A stretch of DNA of 64,000 nt from Dastarcus helophoroides. Taxonomy: Eukaryota; Arthropoda; Insecta; Coleoptera; Bothrideridae. The notes below the pieces were generated by a model that was given only the letters and a program-made list of their open reading frames with translations, was not told the origin of the DNA and did not search any database. Positions within the stretch are counted from its first letter, which is position 1. The number at the start of each line of letters is the position of its first letter. Positions 47,881 through 58,530 of the stretch are shown here, piece after piece. The stretch covers positions 15,913,980 to 15,977,979 of the forward strand of contig CM053329.1 of NCBI GenBank assembly GCA_028583605.1, read 5' to 3'. The translations under genes and the position numbers were made by a program.

Positions 47881-49385
47881 TACATATAGATTAACTGAAG
47901 TAAATTTACACTTCATTTTGAGGGTTCCTACACATGCATACCCCTCTAACCTTAACTATTACATAATATTCTTATTTAATTACATTTTATTCCTACTTCG
48001 GTTTGCCGTATGTTCCTAGTCTAGTCTAGTTTCTAAACTACATTTAATCTGCCTAACCTACCCTTCACCTTAACCTAATCTAACCTATTTAACCTAAAGT
48101 TCTAATCTAACGTTCCTCCTTGCGTTGTCTCTTTTTCTTTCCTCTTGCGTTACGTCTAAGACTGGGTGCTCAATCCCCCAGCTTGTGCCATGTCAAGGTA
48201 CTCGATCCCCTTGACTTCGGATGGTTTCAGGTCAGAACTTGGAGTTCGACGTAGGCTTCCTCCCATATTGTCCTATTCCGCTTTCTCGTAGATTCATTTC
48301 CCAGGTACTCGATCCCCCGGTACTCGAAATCTATTGTTCCTCAAATGAGGACTTGAGTTCGTCAAGCTTTCCAGCGGCTTGGTTCAGAACTTCAAAGAAA
48401 TTTGGGTTCCGAGCCGCTTCATCAATCTCCTCAATACTTCTTGGCCAGAGCACTCCCTTTCTTATCGCTAGTTGCTCTGTTCTGTTCCTCCATTCCTCCC
48501 AATTCCTGCATACGAACATTACATGATCAGCATCCTCGGGCTCTCCGCATTGGCATAATGGTGAGTTCCTTTTCCCCATCCTGTGGAGGTATTCCTGAAA
48601 CCTTCCGTGGCCTGTAAGCAGCTGTACGCATTGCTGCCTTCCACTTAGACGCCTGTAGCCTTCAACTCTTCTCAGGTAGCGATGAGTCCCTCTCCCTGTT
48701 GTGGCAGAATCCCATCGTTGTTGCCACCTGAAAAAAGAGCAACGCGACAGTCTGTTCCTAATAAGCCCAAAGGGCACCTTATCGTATTCATATACCACCA
48801 CCATGTTATTATTATCATTATTGCCTAAACTGCATGCGCCTTTTGCGAGCTCGTCCGCCCTTTCGTTGCCAGTGACTCCCCGGTGTCCCTTAACCCATTC
48901 CAATCGCGTTTTCCTTTGTTCTTGAAGCAGATCTTGCGCTTCCTTAACAAGTTCCGAATTTGGTTTATTTTGCATGGCAGCTATTGCCGCCTTACTATCA
49001 CTCCTTATAATGCAACTTTCCAGCGTACGAGCTCGTTCTAGTGCTTTCTTAATAGCTAATACTTCCGCCTGAAACATCGAGCAATTGCCTCCGAGCCTGT
49101 ATTGCCCCGTACCTATTTCCTTTCCTTTTCTATAAATAACGTAAGCTGCTCCTGTGCCTGTTTCCTGTTTGGATCCGTCTGTATAAATTTCGAATTCCGT
49201 TGCTATTTCTTGCTTCTTTTGGTCTACTTCCTTTACCGGATGTTTCCTTCTCTTCTTGACCTTTTTCTCTATCTGTTCTGCATTAATCTCCAGTTCCGTT
49301 TCTTCACGAATTTTTTCCCCTGTCCATTCAAATATTCTTTTTCTGTTTCTTATTTCTTCTAATTTAATATCTATTGGTACCAGCC
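47881..49385 (-). mobile_element. LINE A, 5'-truncated, inserted in LINE B
   Basis: CAATCCTA at 47867-47874 and 49386-49393 (extending to 13 of 14 matches) is the target-site duplication. The 3' end, on the minus strand, finishes in a short TATATGTATGTATG-like tail, and the 5' end is cut inside the coding frame at about 49385. It holds the end of ORF2 (48331-49385) and about 450 bp of 3' untranslated sequence. Short tandem 3' tails and 5' truncation are usual for non-LTR elements. Confidence 0.88.
48331..49385 (-). CDS. LINE A ORF2 C-terminal part: RNase H and cysteine-histidine tail (partial)
   Basis: One uninterrupted frame of about 350 codons, truncated at its 5' end by the insertion boundary (open to a stop at 49420). 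It begins with a charged linker. RNase H follows with all four acidic/histidine landmarks: YTDGSK (about 49186-49169), FQAEVLAIKKAL, SDSKAA, and WVKGHRGVTGNERADELAK. Then comes LLTGHGRFQEYLHRMGKR and LCQCGEPEDADHVMFVC, a C-x-C, H, C tail, and a final EEIDEAARNPNFFEVLNQ. RNase H would remove RNA during reverse transcription. The ATG at 49077 is internal to the domain and is not the true start. The intact frame and intact motifs suggest a recent insertion. The combination fits the I/R1/Jockey side of LINEs; the exact clade needs a phylogeny. No RT domain remains. Confidence 0.9.
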
Positions 49386-50278
49386 CAATCCTATATACAG
49401 CTACGCAGATGATAGTAACCTAGTGTCATTTTTTTCTCCAACAAACCATTATCTATCGCTGCTTCAGATCGACCAAGAGAACAGCAGATACAAACGATTA
49501 ATTGGGATCTCGAGATTATTTTGGAATGGGGTAAAAACAATTTGGTCGTCTTCAACGCTTCAAACATTTAGGCCGCGTTTTTCTCTAAGAACACATCAAA
49601 GGATAATGCAACAAACATACCAATAGACGTTAAAATCCTCCCGATGGGATCTAATCTATCTATCCTAGGAGTGAATGCGAGGACTAACTTCTCTTGGGAC
49701 GATCATGTGCGCGCCATTTCCAAACTCGCCTCTCAGAAGCTAGACTTTCTTTTTAGAGCTAAAAAGTACTTCACATCTCATCAGCTATTAACAGTATACA
49801 AAGCTCAACTTAGACCAACACTAGCCAATACTGTTCTCATGTTTAAAGTTCAGCCCCAAAACACACTTTAGTTTTCTTGGATTCAATTCAAAGAACGATT
49901 CGCCTAATCGATGACGAGAGTCTGACTGATTCTCTCGAAACACTAGAGCACAGGCGTATGGTTGGTGAATTGTCCCTTTTCTACAAGTACTATCATGGAA
50001 GATGCTGGCAGTAACTAATAGGATTGATCCTTCCAAGGGCAAGATTGTCGGAGATTGTCGGAGACAGCAAATTCCTGTGCAGTCCAGCTTGAAACAGTGA
50101 GGACTTCTACGGAAATTCTTTTTTCTATAGAACTTCCAAGTTATGGAACTTGTTACCGAAAGGAATTTTCCTCAAAAGATACAACCTATTCTTGTTTAAG
50201 AAGGTAGTTCATCGCCATCTATCCTTGTTTTCCGCATCCTACTTGCAGTGCTTTGAAAGCATCACCTTTTACGAGTGA
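49386..50278 (+). pseudogene. LINE B reverse transcriptase, second part
   Basis: It resumes with IYSYADDSNLVSFFSP, giving the YADD catalytic motif. After a frameshift near 49490 it reads NWDLEIILEWGKNNLVVFNA, an internal TAG, then SILGVNARTNFSWDDHV and KLDFLFRAKKYFTSHQLL of the thumb region. Another shift near 49850 gives FLDSIQRTIRLIDD and LEHRRMVGELSLFYKYYHG, and the end reads SKLWNLLPKGIFLKRYN to a TGA at 50276. A poly(A) run follows at 50288. At least three frameshifts and one stop make it dead. LINE B lacks RNase H at its end, unlike LINE A, so the two are different families. Confidence 0.88.
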
Positions 50279-50296
50279 ATTAAACTAAAAAAAAAA

Positions 50297-51046
50297 TTAA
50301 TTTCACGGGAGGGAGGATTCAAAAGGAATTTTACAGGCGAAACAAAATTATTTTGTCGTAGATTCTATCCTGTTCTCTACATTATGTTTGTTTAATTTTC
50401 ATCGTGTCTCATTTTCAGCTGTCGACTTCTATTCAGTTTTTGTTTTTTTTTTCTCGAATGCTTGAAGTGCCAAATAACGAGCTGCTGACAGCTCCCGTTG
50501 CAAAAGCTCGGAATCGTGGGGTGCGTTGAAGATGGATCAATGCACTCCATTTGCATGCCGAGTGAGTGAAGGCGTTAGGCCATGTAACAGCAGGAAGTCG
50601 ACAAAAGTGATCCTGGGTGCCCCTCATTACAAACATAAGAACACTTCAATTTTCATTTGTTCGACTACCGTCCCATTTCCACCTACTTTAGTATTCTTGT
50701 TCCGACTATCGTGAAAGGAAAACTCGAAACGGAAATCCTTTTAAAGGGACGAAGGATAAAAGGTGCTATCGCATTTATAGAATCGGCTTGTTTGCTGATG
50801 TAAATGTTTGGTTTACCCTCCAGGTTTGTATGATTTGATTATGTTAATTGGTTTTGCGAATTTGTGGCGAATAGTCGAAAACAATCCACGCTGCGAATTT
50901 ACAATTTGTACGTTTTAACGCGATTATAAACTAGTTTGTAGGCTTCAATAAATTTTAATTAAATCAATGTTAACGCTAAAATTAGACACGATGCATGATG
51001 CGTATTGGCAAATTACAGGTCAAGAGGTGAAAGACTTGTATGTAAA
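50297..51046. other. Unique region without recognisable gene
   Basis: The frame 50526-50714 has no known motif. A+T-rich otherwise. Confidence 0.5.
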
Positions 51047-51563
51047 TACGAGGGTAAATAAAATATGAACCGAAATTTCAACCATGTCGCCATGAGTGCG
51101 TTAGGCGCACACTCTTAAACATGTCAGGTAAGGATATCACATGACTTCCCGCACTCGAGCGAATTCCGCTTTCGCCGTTCGTCAATTGTAAATACAATGA
51201 GTAAGCAAGAGTTTCATCCGCACGTTGCGCAGTTATTACTAAATTCCTTGCCATTGAAGGCGTAAAGCTTGCCGAAATTCTTCGTAGACTATAAGCACTG
51301 TTTGAGGATACCTATTTAAAGAAAACTCAAGTGTATGGATGGCACAAAAAAATTTTGGAAGGCGAACTCAAGTTGAAAATGAACCCCATGTCCATCGTCC
51401 TCGGATCAGTGTGACTACGGACGAGGTTAACGCTGTTCAACGCCTTTTGACTTTGGAAGGTGAACGTCGTTTAACTGTTGGTTGGTCAAATTGCAGCTCA
51501 GATAGGGCTTTGGGAGTGCTCAATCCATCACTACAGATGAGCTGGGGTTAGCTGAAGTGATCT
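51047..51563 (+). pseudogene. mariner-like element, 5' end with broken transposase N-terminus
   Basis: A TA at 51047-51048 is followed by CGAGGGTAAATAAAATATG, resembling mariner terminal repeats (CGAGGGTG...). Pieces of the DNA-binding half of a mariner transposase follow in changing frames: IEGVKLAEILRRL, FEDTYLKKTQVYGWHKK, GRTQVENEPHVHRPRISV, TDEVNAVQRLL, ERRLTVG, AAQIGL and ITTDELGLAEV. At least three frameshifts or stops separate them. Sequence homology ends at about 51563, so the catalytic D,D,D domain and the right end are missing. The element is dead. Confidence 0.87.
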
Positions 51564-51743
51564 TTCTTGTTAACTTCCGCTCACGGACTGATACTTTGAA
51601 AGTATTGCGAAAAATTGCAAAAAAAATGACTTTGTCACAATAGCTCAAAATCTAGGATTTGTAGCTAAAGCCTATCTCTTACCTACAAATCGCTGTCTTA
51701 TATAATTTCATTAAAAGCGTTAAAGATGTTACAAAATCTAATA
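51564..51743. other. Short unique spacer
   Basis: No feature recognised between the mariner remnant and the solo LTR. Confidence 0.5.
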
Positions 51744-51747
51744 ATAG

Positions 51748-52123
51748 TGTAATGCAATGTAAATAGATGAAATAGGATTTAGAATAGAATTGTAGAATTT
51801 AGTAAATAAAAAAAGTTTCTTGAAGGATCTGGTAAGGGGAAAGCGGCTGCGATAACGAAACGAATGGCAGATAAGCGTTCCAGAAATTTTGGCAAACGAT
51901 AAGCCTTATCTGCCAAAAAAGTTCTAGAAGCCGGGGGCCAAAACTATAAAAGGCGGTCAGCTTTCCCTCGAGTCAGTCAGTTAGAAGTCAGTGTAGTTAG
52001 TGGGTTAGCAATTAGTAAATAATAAGTGAGTTACTGTTCAGTTGAAGTGTGCCGAGTTAATTTGGTAGTAAAGTGGTGTAATTCACACGTGGTAATCTAT
52101 TCGAACCGATAAAGCCCGTAACA
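51748..52123 (+). mobile_element. Solo LTR, copy 5 (plus)
   Basis: A 376-bp LTR beginning TGTAATGCAATG and ending GCCCGTAACA, flanked by a perfect 4-bp duplication ATAG (51744-51747 and 52124-52127). TATAAAA lies at 51945, the TCAGTCAG initiator at 51973 (28 bp on). The polyadenylation site is AGTAAA instead of AATAAA. It is nearly identical to the 46-kb copy. Confidence 0.92.
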
Positions 52124-52127
52124 ATAG

Positions 52128-53325
52128 GTTAGTTTTTTCCCAATTCAAGCAGACAAAGTGAGTATTTAAAAGACGCAAAGTCTGAAGGGTACACTAGTAG
52201 CTAATAAAGGAATAATTTAATCAGTCTAGAGCAATAGTATCTTAATCCCTCAAAAGGGTTGGTAAATGATAAATCGTTAGATCAATCCACTATTTCATGG
52301 ACTAACCACTTCCTAGAACGCCAAGTCTGGGCTGCACACGCTATTCATCATTAAATCCCATTATATAGTTAAGTTGGCCATGACGGCTGTCTGTGGTGTG
52401 GTCGTTTTGTGTCATCTACCGTGTCTGTGTCCGCTACATGATCCTTGGCAACTCGCTCAATTAATTAATCGCCTCAAAACGTTCTATCCTGGTTTTTACA
52501 TGTAATAACCACACGAAATCTATCAGAACGCATCGACATCGACAACACGACTAATCTTCCGGTCGTAAGAAACATTTCCAATTAAAAATCGAATGAGGTT
52601 TAATCTCGTAAAACCGCCGTCTGCATTTTGAATGCCAACAAGGTGAAACTGCAATAAATCTAAAACGATGTTCAATTCGAAAAACCCAACAACGTGATAA
52701 ATATAATAAAGAGCCTCGGACAGGATGATATACAAATGCGGGAGTCGGATGAATTTTTTTCGAATTCCGATATGACAAAACAAATAGCGAACGATATATA
52801 ACGCAATCTTCTTTCTGTTTCGCCGAGAATGCCGTCGGAATATTCAAGCGGAGCTTCTAAATTTTTCAGGAAACACGATACACCAGCGCACTAAAAGCTT
52901 CTTTTATTGTGAAATTTCAATGTAGTTTGGACAGGACGCGTTTCACCGATAGACAGCGAGGCCATTATGTAAAAACGACCTGGAAGAAGATTCGTCTGGA
53001 TATAAAATCTATCAAGGAAGTTGCTCCACTCTGTTAGTATCCATGACGCAATAAAAGCTAATACTTTTCTAATGAAGTCCTCTATATTCTACTAGATAAA
53101 CGATTTGGTTATTATTTTTATCTCGTAACATTACAGGTTAATTAATTCTTATTATTTCGTAATCATGTCAACATGAAGTACTTAGGGAATCACCCCAGCA
53201 TCCATTTGTTGGTCTGTTGCCGATGCTTCCTTCAGAGAGCATCTAACTTAGGCCGATGAAAACATAGCGCTCAAAATTTGAATTTTGACTTTGGATGTTA
53301 GTGTTACAGATTAAATCCATCCATG
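52128..53325. other. Unique region without recognisable gene
   Basis: Moderate G+C in places. Minus frames 52523-52783 and 52551-52847 overlap each other in different registers and show no known motif. Confidence 0.5.
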
Positions 53326-55382
53326 CATTCTCTTTCTTAATTTTTAAAGTTCATTGACACTGTCCTTAAGAATTCATTGACCTCTACTGACCTCTAAGTA
53401 TTGACCTCTAACGTCCGAATCGTTGACCTCTTAAGTTCGTTGACCTCTAAAGTTCGTTGACCTTTAAAGTTCGTTGACTTCTAAAGTTCGTTGACCTCTA
53501 AAGTTTGTTGATCTCTAAAGTTCGTTGACCTCTAAAGTTTGTTGACCTCTAAAGTTCGTTGACCTCTAAAGTTCGTTGACATCTAAAGTTCGTTGACCTC
53601 TAAAGTTCTTTGACTTCTGAAGTTCATTGACCACTAAAGCTTATTGACCTCTAAAGTTCGTTGACCTCTAAAGTTCGTTGACCCCTTAAGTTCGTTGACC
53701 TCTAAAGTTCGTTGACCTCTAAAGTTCGTTGACCTTTAAAGTTTGTTGACCTCTTAAGTTTGTTGACCTCTAAAGTTCGTTGATCTCTAATATTCGTTGA
53801 CATCTAAAGTTCGTTGACCTCTAAAGTTCTTTGACTTCTGAAGGTCATTGACCGCTAAAGTTCATTGACATTGTCCTTAAGAATTCATTGACTTTTTAGA
53901 GTGCATTGTCTTTTAGAGTTTTTTGACCTCCGAAATTCATTGACCTCCAAAGTTCGTTGACCTCTAAAGTTCGTTGACCTCTAAAGTTCGTTGGCCTCTA
54001 AAGTTCGTTGACCTCTAAAGTTCGTTGACCTCTTAAGTTCGTCGACCTTTAAAGTTCGTTGACCTCTTAAGTTCGTTGACCTCTAAAGTTCGTTGACCTC
54101 TAAAATTCGTTGACATCTAAAGTTCGTTGACCTCTAAAGTTCTTTAACTTCTGAAGTTCATTGACCACTAAAGTTTATTGACCTCTGAAGTTCGTTGACC
54201 TCTAAAGTTGGTTGACCCCTTAAGTTCGTTAACCTCTAAAGTTTGTTGACTTCTTAAGTTCGTTGACCTCTAAAGTTCGTTGACCTCTAAAGTTCGTTGA
54301 CCTCTAAAGTTCGTTGGGCCTCTAAAGTTCGTTGACCTCTAAAGTTCGTTGACCTCTAAAGTTCGTTGACCTTTAAAGTTTGTTGACCTCTTAAGTTCGT
54401 TGACCTCTAAAGTCTGTTGACCTCTAAAATTCGTTGACATCTAAAGTTCGTTGACCTCTAAAGTTCTTTGACTTCTGAAGTTCATTGACCGCTAAAGTTC
54501 ATTGACATTGTCCTTAAGAATTTATTGACTTTTTAGAGTGCATTGTTCTCTAGAGTTCATTGACCTCTGAAATTCGTTGACCTCCAAAGTTCTTTGACCT
54601 GTAAAGTTCGTTGACTTTTAAAGTTCGTTGACCTCTAAAGTTCGTTGACCTCTAGAGTTCGTTGACCTCTAAAGTTCGTTGACCTTTAAAGTTCATTGAC
54701 CTTTAAAGTTTGTTGACCTCTAAAGTTCGTTGACCTCTAAAGTTCGTTGACCTCTAAAGTTCGTTGACATCCAAAGTTTATTGACCTCTAAACTTCGTTG
54801 ACCTCTAAAGTTCGTTGACCTCTAAATTTTGTTGACCTTTAAAGTTTGTTGACCTCTTAAGTTCGTTGACCTCTAAAGTTCGTGGACCTCTAAAGTTCGT
54901 TGACCTCTAAAATTCGTTGACATCTAAAGTTCGTTGACCTCTAAAGTTCTTTGACTTCTGAAGTTCATTGACCGCTAAGGTTTATTGACCTCTAAAGTTC
55001 ATTGACCTCTAAAGTTCATTGTCTTCTAGAGGGCATGGACTTCTAGACTTTTGAACTTATTTAATCCAATTTATTGAATTTAGTATTTTGATTCACTTTA
55101 ATTGGACTGACAGTTAGATTTTATTGACATCTAATTTCCATTAATCTCTACAGTTTATTGACTCTTAACATTTATTGTGTTCTTGAATGTATGGACCTCT
55201 GGACTTTCGAACCTATTCAGTCTAATCCATTGTGCTTTGTATTTTGATCCACTTAGATTGCACTGACCTTCACAGTTCATTTAAATCTCTTTAACCTCTA
55301 GACTCTAGTCAATAAACTCCAAAGTTATGAGTTTATTAACAATTAAGGTTCGTTCTTTTCCGAAATGCATTAACTTCTAGAC

Positions 55383-56072
55383 CAAGGCTTCTTAAACTTT
55401 TTTCATTTTTGACCCCATTTATGATTGCGAATTTCCTGACGAACCCATATAAATATAAAAGAAAGATAAATAAATATTTTTTGATGATTTATTTATTAGG
55501 TAACAATATACATATACATATGAAAATATATAGTTTTAGAATTCGTTTAGAAACATACAAAAATCTAAAATTAAAAATTGCACAAAAAGTTGTAAAATTG
55601 TATTTATTATAGTTGCAAAAATTATATTATATTCTGACCGTCTTAGTTCGTTCGAGTATATTTGAACGCAGTCGTTGAGTGGTAAGAATTAAATTAAAAT
55701 TAAAGGAAAAAATTTTATGAGATGGATGCGCCTGTTTTTTATTGCATAACAAATCTTGAGAAAGTAACTTCACACAAATATGTGGTGTTGAATGGCAGCG
55801 ATTGTGGGAAATTCTGTTCCGATCCAGAATTCAGTCAAGGGCTTTTTTGGAAATTGTAATTTTAAGTTTGAGTCACTCGAAAGCTCAGCAAATTCCTCTT
55901 GAGCTTTAAGTGATCAATCTCACTTAAGCCAATTCAAAACGGCTTTTGAATCCAAGCTACCTTTTTGAAATCAAAAAGTATTTAAATATTTGGCATTAAA
56001 ATCTCTCGTGACCCCAGAATTTTGCTACGCGACCCCATTTGGGATCGCGACCCATAGTTTAAGAAGGCCCTG
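55383..56072 (-). mobile_element. Non-autonomous hAT element with 8-bp target duplication
   Basis: A 690-bp element flanked by TTCTAGAC at 55375-55382 and 56073-56080, a perfect 8-bp duplication diagnostic of hAT transposons. The ends are inverted: CAAGGCTTCTTAAACTTTTT at the left and, on the other strand from the right, CAGGGCCTTCTTAAACTATG. A second inverted theme (GACCCCATTT, GCGACCCC) lies next to the ends. It holds only the tail of a transposase, so it is a deletion derivative that cannot move itself. Confidence 0.93.
55739..55912 (-). pseudogene. hAT transposase C-terminal remnant
   Basis: On the minus strand from 55912 the frame reads LKAQEEFAELSSDSNLKLQF, then PLTEFWIGTEFPTIAA. After a one-base shift near 55797 it reads PFNTTYLCEVTFSRFV and meets TAA at 55739. 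The FW-x-(E)FP and PF-x-T-TYLCE-x-x-FS pattern is the C-terminal dimerisation region of hAT transposases of the ZBED/Buster type. The DNA-binding and most catalytic parts are absent, and the frame is broken. Confidence 0.85.
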
Positions 56073-56974
56073 TTCTAGACTTTCGAATTCATTAAATAAA
56101 ATTCATAGAGATTTGTATTATGATCCACTTATTATTAGATTTCATTGACCTACATTGACTCCATTGATATCCAGAGTTTATTGACATCCAAAGTTCATTG
56201 ACCTCTATAATTTATTAACCTCTAGAATACATTGACTTCTAGACTTTCGAAATTACTGAATTCATAGAGATTTGTATTTTGATTCACTTATTATTAAATG
56301 TTATTGACCTTTAGACTCCACTAATATCTGGAGTTCATTTATATCCAAAGTTCATTGACCTCTATAATTTATTAACCTCTAGAATACATTGACTTCTAGA
56401 CTTTTGAAATTACTGAATTCATAGAGATTTGTATTTTGATTCACTTATTATTAAATGTTATTGACCTTCAGACTCCACTAATATCTGGAGTTCATTTATA
56501 TCCAAAGTTCATTGACCTCTATAATTTATTAACCTCTAGGATACATTGACTTCTAGACTTTCGAATTTACTAAATTCATAGAGATTTGTATTTTGATTCA
56601 CTTTATTAGATTTTATTGACCTTTAGACTCCACTGATATCTGGAGTTCATTGGTGTCAAATAGACATCTAGAGTCTCTAGAATACGTTGATCTCTAAGGT
56701 TCATTGACCTTTACAATTTATCGATCCCTAATTACAGTTCACGAACCTTTGTTGTTTTATCCACCGAGTGTTATTTATATTTATTGGCCTAAAGGTTATT
56801 TTTAATTTAAAGCCATTGACCCATACAAAGTTCATTGACCCACTTACACATCCATCATTCATTTCGATGTCCGTTCACTAATAAATCCATGCACGATATA
56901 AGGTAAAATATAACTTTTTTTGCAATTAGAAATTTAGGCTTTTCAGAAATTCTAAATTTTAATTTCAAGGACGA

Positions 56975-57427
56975 AATTTTTGGTGGAACGGTCTGGTCCT
57001 TGGTTATCTCCAAAAATTGAAATACAGAACTTGTAAAAACCAAGCAACCTTTGGTTTTTTAATCTTTCTTGGTTTCAGGGGACAGGTTCTGTATTTCAAT
57101 TTTCAAAGACGAAATGTTTAGACAAACACAAAAATTCAAAACAATAACAGAACAGTAAAAAATTTACATTTACAAGTTCGATTAAACTTCGTCTTCTTAG
57201 GGGCATTTTATTTCTAAATTTCGAACCTTATTTTAAATTTAGAATTTAAAGTTGAGTTCTGGAATTTTAAATATTATTTTGCTGTTTTTTTCGACCTCAC
57301 ACTTCTCAAGGATAATACGAAAATGGCAATGCAAAAATTGAAATACTAATCTTGTTCCCTGAAACCAAGAAAGATTTGTATTTCAATTTTTGAAGATAAC
57401 CAACGACCAGTCCGTTTCACCAAAAAT
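56975..57427. mobile_element. Dispersed repeat, near-complete copy with ~46-bp terminal inverted repeats
   Basis: The left end (56977 on) reads TTTTGGTGGAACGG, TCTGGTCCTTGGTTATC, AAAAATTGAAATAC. The right end on the other strand (57427 back) reads TTTTGGTGAAACGG, ACTGGTCGTTGGTTATC, AAAAATTGAAATAC. Between them, further inverted CTTGGTTTCAGGG blocks occur at about 57063 and 57358. It looks like a ~450-bp foldback or MITE-like element. No obvious target duplication. Confidence 0.65.
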
Positions 57428-58130
57428 AAAGTATTGCAGTGCAGTAAACAATTATAAAAGAAATATTTGTTTACTAATGAAAATGTCTACAAACAAGGAC
57501 AGCAAAAATATTACTGTCAGGGCCACATTTAATTTGAAAATCAGATAAAGCTCGTGATAAATTTATCAGTTAGCCAACTGTAATTTATGGTTAAAACCAA
57601 CGGAAAATTAAACATATCCAACATTATTTATTTAGTAGGTATTGAACATACGTTGCCTGCAGTGTATGTAATACACGAGGTATTTTATATTTAATAGACG
57701 AGGTATTAATAATAATTTGAATATAGCTGGCTTAGCGACAGAACAATCAAAATAATGTCAAACAAAACGAAATAAATTCTCCTATTTTAATTGGGATTAA
57801 GGATCGTTCATTTATGTATGCTGTAAGCGCCTGAAATTTCATGGAATCAAATTTAACATTTTCGCTTTTTTGATTGTGAGCCAGTCAGCCTGCCACGTGT
57901 TAGGTACCGAGTTCGATCCCCCGCCGAGCAAATCAATATTTTAAATTGTACTACAATTCGGGCGTTGCACTTTCGACTTTTTTTTGTAAAATTTTGATTT
58001 TTTTCCCTCAAAAATTATTGTATTTAAGTTCTTTTTTAGAAAGATTTTTTCGCAATTTTTGCTCGTAAAATTAAATGTTCTTAGAGACCAGATGTTCTCT
58101 ATAAATAGATTTTCTGTAGAAACTTAATTT
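57428..58130. other. A+T-rich region with a possible tRNA-like SINE relic
   Basis: No gene. Around 57875-57935 GAGTTCGATCCCC looks like a Pol III B box about 35 bp after a weak A-box-like GTGAGCCAGTCAG. Low confidence. Confidence 0.4.
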
Positions 58131-58491
58131 TTTTTTCACGTTTAAATATTTAAAAATTTATATATTTTTTAAATGTTTTTTTTAGTGAAATATTATTCTC
58201 TTTCTCTTTCTCTTTTTCTTTCTCTTTCTCTTTCTCTTCTCTTTCTCTTTCTCTTTCTCTTTTCTCTTTCTCTTTCTCTTTCTCTTTCCTCTTTCTCTTT
58301 CTCTTTCTCCTTCTCTTCTCTTTCTCTTTCGTCTTTCTCTCTTGTTCTTTCTCTTTCTCTTTCTCTTTTTCTTTTTCTATTCTTTCTCATTTCTCTTTTC
58401 TCCTTTCTCTTTCCCTTCTCTTTCCTCTTTCCTTTTTCTCTTTCTCTTGTCTCTTTCTCTTTCTCTTTCTCCTTCTCTATTCTCTTTCTAT

Positions 58492-58530
<39 letters not shown>

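Larger units (their letters stand above)
53326..56850. repeat. 17-bp TTGACC minisatellite, large array
   Basis: About 100 units of GTTGACCTCTAAAGTTC run from about 53340 to 55030. A longer unit is marked by TTGTCCTTAAGAATT at 53871 and 54508 (637 bp apart) with the same neighbours. From 55030 to 56850 the array decays into ~200-bp units with TAGACTTTCGAA, GATTCACTTATTATTA and TTATTGACCTTNAGACTCC. A hAT element is inserted at 55383-56072. The 47.35-kb array has the same unit and tail. Confidence 0.95.

Noticed and set aside
48040..48115. CCTAACCT-like telomeric motif
   Set aside because: Irregular AACCT pieces within the LINE A 3' UTR, with no exact CCTAA array.
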